DNA from: Fontibacter flavus
Lineage (GTDB): Bacteria > Bacteroidota > Bacteroidia > Cytophagales > Cyclobacteriaceae
Length of the DNA stretch: 17,665 bases
Reading direction: 5' to 3'
Assembly: GCF_042432905.1 (NCBI RefSeq)
Contig: NZ_JBHLWI010000056.1
Location: forward strand, 1 to 17,665
Every line of letters begins with the position of its first letter. The first letter of the stretch is position 1. A model generated the notes under the pieces. The model was given only the letters and a program-made list of their open reading frames with translations. It made no database searches and was not told the DNA's origin. The position numbers and the translations under genes were made by a program. Shown here piece after piece: positions 15,218-17,665 of this stretch.

Positions 15218-15472
15218 TTATTGACAAGCGCCCTCTGTAAATTTTGTAACGCCTTTGCTTCTAGCTTCACAATCATTACTATAAGTTTTTCCATCACAGC
15301 CACAGACAGGTAAGTATATATCGTAGCAGGCATATGTTTGCTTGATTAAAGATGGATCTATACACCCATCTCCGATAATATTCTGATCCTCAACGCAACT
15401 GAATGCAGAAATAAAAATCATTGAAGTCATCAGAACCGCTTTTTCCAGATATTTTAGAGTATTTTTATTCAT
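15218..15472 (-). CDS. Kazal-type domain lipoprotein
   Basis: An 84-residue predicted lipoprotein. A basic N-terminus and hydrophobic stretch lead to a lipobox-like SAFSC, with Cys26 as the likely lipidated residue. The mature part contains one Kazal domain with six cysteines: Cys37, 49, 57, 59, 68 and 83. The core PVCGCDGKTYSNDC (55-68) is clearly Kazal-like, with 7 residues between Cys49 and Cys57 and 10 between Cys57 and Cys68. The fifth cysteine has moved to position 59, as in many bacterial versions. Kazal domains inhibit serine proteases; here the predicted P1 residue is Asp51. It probably sits in the cell envelope to protect against proteases, but the target is unknown. It faces the acylphosphatase gene with a 3-nt gap. 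Confidence 0.8.
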   Translation of the reverse strand: MNKNTLKYLEKAVLMTSMIFISAFSCVEDQNIIGDGCIDPSLIKQTYACYDIYLPVCGCDGKTYSNDCEARSKGVTKFTEGACQ

Positions 15473-15502
15473 TTGCCTCGAATATAATATTATGTTGTCA
15501 AT

Positions 15503-15686
15503 CTAACATTTTGAAATTTTTAGGACCCTGTTGATAAATGTAGCTGATTTGGCATTGATAGGCCTGTAATGATACCAGGAACCATATCTTTTTTCATTTG
15601 GGTTGAAACCATGACGAGTTCAGTCTTCAATTCGTTTCAGCATTTATAGGTTCTTTGTCAGCTATGTAAAAGGAAGCTTTCATCAT
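15503..15686 (-). pseudogene. Possible decayed small coding region
   Basis: On the minus strand one frame reads with protein-like content from 15619 to a TAG at 15503-15505, encoding a segment that includes HGFNPNEKRYGSWYHY and PINAKSATFINRVLK. Just upstream in the same frame an ATG at 15641-15643 starts MLKRIED and meets a TGA at 15620-15622. A second frame from ATG ATG at 15681-15686 gives MMKASFYIADKEPINAETN and stops at 15627-15629. The pattern is what a small gene with one frameshift and one nonsense change would look like. No family was recognised, and chance open frames of this length are common, so the call is tentative. Confidence 0.3.
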
Positions 15687-15705
15687 TAAGTCTGAATTAT
15701 TTTGC

Positions 15706-15713
15706 TAATTTTG
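15706..15713 (+). promoter_or_regulatory. Candidate -7 box for prfA
   Basis: TAATTTTG matches TAnnTTTG and ends 19 nt before the prfA ATG. The best upstream element is a TTTC at 15678-15681 with a 24-nt spacer, so only the -7 half is convincing. Confidence 0.35.
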
Positions 15714-15732
15714 CTTTAAAAAAACGAATTAT

Positions 15733-16809
15733 ATGCTTGACAAATTACAAGCACTGAAGGATAGATTTATTGAAGTGGGCCAACTCATCATCCAGCCGGA
15801 CGCCATGTCGGATATGAGTAAATATACCAAATTGACCAAGGAATATAAGGATTTGGAAAAAGTGGTGGCTCTTTTTGATGAGTACAAATTGGTGTTGGAC
15901 AATATTGCCCATTCAAAGGAAATACTGGATAAGGAGAAAGATCCGGATTTTAGGGATATGGCCAAAATGGAGTTGGAAGAACTTAAGGAAAAGCAAGAGC
16001 AATTAGAGGATCAATTGAAGCAGCAGCTTATACCCAAGGATCCTAATGACTCAAAAGATTGTATCCTTGAAGTCCGTGCAGGTACAGGAGGCGATGAAGC
16101 GGCTATTTTTGCAGGTGATTTGTTCAGGATGTACCAGCGGTTTTGTGAAAAGCAAGGCTGGAAACTCACCATTCTTGATTTAACATTCGGTTCCTCTGGA
16201 GGGTATAAAGAGATTATCAGCACCGTGAGCGGAGCAGATGTCTATGGCATGCTCAAATATGAATCAGGAGTACACCGGGTGCAAAGAGTGCCTGCTACTG
16301 AAACCCAAGGAAGGGTGCATACATCCGCTGCTACTGTAGCGGTTTTGCCAGAAATGGATGAAGTAGAAGTGGATATCAATATGAATGATATCCGAAAAGA
16401 TACCTTCTGTTCCTCAGGTCCTGGAGGTCAGTCTGTCAACACGACTTATTCTGCGGTGCGCTTGACCCATAATCCAACTGGGTTAGTGGTGACCTGTCAG
16501 GATGAGAAGTCTCAGATCAAGAACTTTGAAAAGGCCTTGAAAGTACTACGTTCAAGGTTATATGAGATTGAATTGGCCAAACATAATGAGGCAGTAGGTG
16601 CTCAGAGAAAATCCATGGTGGCAAGTGGCGATCGTTCCGATAAAATCAGGACTTATAATTACCCCCAAAGTCGTGTAACGGATCACCGGATCAATAAGAC
16701 CGTGTACAATTTACCGTATGTGATGGATGGGAATATTGAAGATTTTATTTCAGCATTACGCTTTGCTGAGAATGTTGAAAAAATGAAATCCACTGGAATG
16801 GAAGACTAA
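15733..16809 (+). CDS. prfA: Peptide chain release factor 1
   Basis: A 358-residue class I release factor that recognises UAA and UAG and triggers peptidyl-tRNA hydrolysis on the ribosome. The codon-reading tripeptide is PAT (187-189) within RVPATETQGRVHTSAA, the RF1 type P-x-T. The catalytic GGQ is at 231-233 in SSGPGGQSVNTTYSAVRLTH, where Gln233 is normally methylated by PrmC. The N-terminal helical hairpin and the LEVRAGTGGDEAAIFAGDL (112-130) segment are typical. Length matches RF1. The ATG at 15733 directly follows an AT-rich leader with a -7 box. The stop codon lies inside the stem of its own terminator. Confidence 0.97.
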   Translation: MLDKLQALKDRFIEVGQLIIQPDAMSDMSKYTKLTKEYKDLEKVVALFDEYKLVLDNIAHSKEILDKEKDPDFRDMAKMELEELKEKQEQLEDQLKQQLIPKDPNDSKDCILEVRAGTGGDEAAIFAGDLFRMYQRFCEKQGWKLTILDLTFGSSGGYKEIISTVSGADVYGMLKYESGVHRVQRVPATETQGRVHTSAATVAVLPEMDEVEVDINMNDIRKDTFCSSGPGGQSVNTTYSAVRLTHNPTGLVVTCQDEKSQIKNFEKALKVLRSRLYEIELAKHNEAVGAQRKSMVASGDRSDKIRTYNYPQSRVTDHRINKTVYNLPYVMDGNIEDFISALRFAENVEKMKSTGMED

Positions 16810-16829
16810 TCAAGTCTTCCATTTTTTTT
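16797..16829 (+). terminator. Intrinsic terminator of prfA
   Basis: AATGGAAGACT (16797-16807) pairs with AGTCTTCCATT (16813-16823) around a 5-nt loop, giving an 11-bp stem with a T-run of eight at 16822-16829. The left arm runs through the last codons of prfA and into its stop codon. Confidence 0.85.
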
Positions 16830-16900
16830 ATTAGGCGATTTGGTTTTTTTTTTGCTTCTCCGTTCTTTTTTGAATAGCCCAACTTATCCTCAAAAGATCT

Positions 16901-16961
16901 AACTTGATAAAAAAGATGGCTTTCAAGTATTGAAACTTGATAAAGGGCGTTAACTTGATAA
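16901..16961 (+). repeat. Three direct repeats AACTTGATAA upstream of the acetyltransferase
   Basis: Identical 10-mers AACTTGATAA occur at 16901-16910, 16934-16943 and 16952-16961. The middle copy is also half of an inverted repeat with TCAAGT at 16923-16928. They end 20 nt before the acetyltransferase ATG, a position suited to a multi-site operator or promoter region. Confidence 0.5.
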
Positions 16962-16981
16962 GGATAAACCCACCATCATTC

Positions 16982-17521
16982 ATGAAGATAGAAGGAAAGA
17001 ACAAGGTAAGTTTGGTAACTTGGAACGACAGCCATTTTCACAGTTTGTACCCTTTGGCCAATAATCCCAATATTGCCAGAAGTTTACGGGATAGTTTTCC
17101 TTCTCCTTATACCATTCACGATGCCAGACATTGGATAGAGCATAATATTAAATTTAACCCACCACAGAATTTCGCTATTGAATTTGAAGGTCAGTTAGCA
17201 GGATCAATAGGCTGTCAAGTTGGTAAGGATGAACTTCGGACGAATATGGAAATAGGGTTTTGGATAGGTGAACCTTTTTGGGGCAAAGGCATAGCTTCTG
17301 AAGCATTGGTGTTGTTTACAGAATATGCTTTGAGAAAATTTCCTGAAATTAAGAGGATTTATTCTCAGGTTTTTGATTTCAATGTAGCCTCCATGAAGGT
17401 TTTGGAAAATGCCGGTTTTGAACCGGAAGCTATCCTTAGGCATGCTTATATCAAAAACGGAAAGGTCGGAGACATTTTTCAATATGTGATTATCAGAGAG
17501 GAAGTTGAAAAGTATGAATAA
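16982..17521 (+). CDS. GNAT family N-acetyltransferase (RimJ/RimL-like)
   Basis: A 179-residue GNAT enzyme that transfers acetyl from acetyl-CoA to an amine, possibly a protein N-terminus or a small molecule. The pyrophosphate-binding loop is FWGKGIASEA (99-108). The motif B region DFNVASMKVLENAGF (132-146) is typical of the RimJ/RimL group, as is the following LRHAYIKNGKVGDIFQY. The frame runs back to a TTG at 16937, but that extension lies across the direct repeats, so the ATG at 16982 is preferred. It is followed by a strong terminator and appears monocistronic. The substrate cannot be read from sequence. Confidence 0.85.
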   Translation: MKIEGKNKVSLVTWNDSHFHSLYPLANNPNIARSLRDSFPSPYTIHDARHWIEHNIKFNPPQNFAIEFEGQLAGSIGCQVGKDELRTNMEIGFWIGEPFWGKGIASEALVLFTEYALRKFPEIKRIYSQVFDFNVASMKVLENAGFEPEAILRHAYIKNGKVGDIFQYVIIREEVEKYE

Positions 17522-17546
17522 TATTGATGAAAGAATAACAAAAAGG

Positions 17547-17578
17547 GGGTGTCCGAAAAGTCGAGACACCCTTTTTTT
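17547..17578 (+). terminator. Intrinsic terminator of the acetyltransferase gene
   Basis: GGGTGTC (17547-17553) and GACACCC (17565-17571) form a perfect 7-bp GC-rich stem, followed by seven T at 17572-17578. It lies 25 nt after the acetyltransferase stop. Its hairpin also resembles sequences found at ends of some Bacteroidota insertion elements, from memory. Confidence 0.8.
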
Positions 17579-17590
17579 ATTGTTGATCTT

Positions 17591-17612
17591 CTCTAAAATT
17601 ATTATTTTAGAG
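17591..17612 (+). repeat. Perfect hairpin in the leader of the right-edge gene
   Basis: CTCTAAAAT (17591-17599) and ATTTTAGAG (17604-17612) form a perfect 9-bp stem with a TATT loop, ending 17 nt before the ATG of the truncated right-edge gene. No T-run follows. Such leader hairpins are common in front of transposase genes, where they limit translation from outside transcripts. Confidence 0.5.
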
Positions 17613-17629
17613 TTGAACAAAATACAACA

Positions 17630-17665
17630 ATGTCTAAGGTAGTTTTTAAAAATCAGACTGGCAAT
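17630..17665 (+). CDS. N-terminal fragment, possibly IS1182-type transposase
   Basis: An ATG at 17630-17632 opens a frame that stays open to the window edge and encodes MSKVVFKNQTGN. Starts of this kind (M-S/T-K-V/I-V-F-K followed by a polar N/Q segment) are familiar from IS1182-type transposases of Bacteroidota. Twelve residues are too few for a firm assignment. The hairpin just upstream fits a transposase leader. Confidence 0.35.
   Translation, partial: MSKVVFKNQTGN

Noticed and set aside
16937..16981. TTG start extending the acetyltransferase by 15 residues
   Set aside because: The extension crosses the direct repeats and adds no conserved residues.
1..17665. tRNA, rRNA or CRISPR elements
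   Set aside because: No cloverleaf with a CCA end or T-arm consensus, no rRNA-like conserved segment and no regularly spaced repeat array was seen on either strand by eye.

Overview
The window looks like chromosomal DNA of a member of the Bacteroidota, most likely Cytophagales (Cyclobacteriaceae-like). The base composition is moderately AT-rich. Candidate promoters fit the Bacteroidota pattern (-33 TTTG, -7 TAnnTTTG). The protein set also fits: a single DUF368 protein, a ComA-like synthase, a CpsB-type PHP phosphatase, a Kazal lipoprotein and an AAA+/VWA pair. The taxon is an inference from protein character, not a database match. No rRNA, tRNA, CRISPR array or complete insertion sequence is visible. 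Both edges cut coding sequences, and the right-hand one resembles the start of an IS1182-type transposase, so the piece may be bounded by repeated elements.

Layout. 1-412: tail of an unidentified gene, a non-coding stretch with hairpins, and a terminator. 413-3360 (minus): a PLP-dependent decarboxylase, shikimate dehydrogenase (aroE) and a DUF368 (PopT-type) membrane protein, in transcription order DUF368-aroE-decarboxylase. DUF368 and aroE overlap by ATGA. 3371-5640 (minus): a large TPR protein followed by a phosphosulfolactate synthase (ComA) family protein, closed by a strong terminator. 5771-8051 (minus): a tightly packed cell-surface polysaccharide unit, rfbC, a CpsB-like phosphatase and an NAD-dependent epimerase. 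8163-9428 (plus): the ribosome-associated GTPase HflX, divergent from rfbC. 9429-11611 (minus): a CHAD protein followed by an RsmF/NOL1-type RNA cytosine methyltransferase, whose stop codon directly abuts that of hflX. 11809-14439 (minus): a VWA protein followed by a MoxR/chelatase-like AAA+ ATPase, a two-gene unit with its own terminator. 14503-17521: a small membrane protein, acylphosphatase, a Kazal lipoprotein (minus), a possible decayed small gene (minus), peptide release factor 1 (prfA) and a GNAT acetyltransferase.

Most of this is housekeeping: aromatic amino acid synthesis, translation termination and ribosome rescue, RNA methylation, and envelope glycan precursors with lipid-carrier recycling. 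The parts least well explained are the AAA+/VWA pair with altered Walker motifs, the ComA-like enzyme in a bacterium (possible sulfonate metabolism), the Kazal lipoprotein with an acidic predicted P1 residue, three direct repeats upstream of the acetyltransferase, and several leader hairpins and palindromes.
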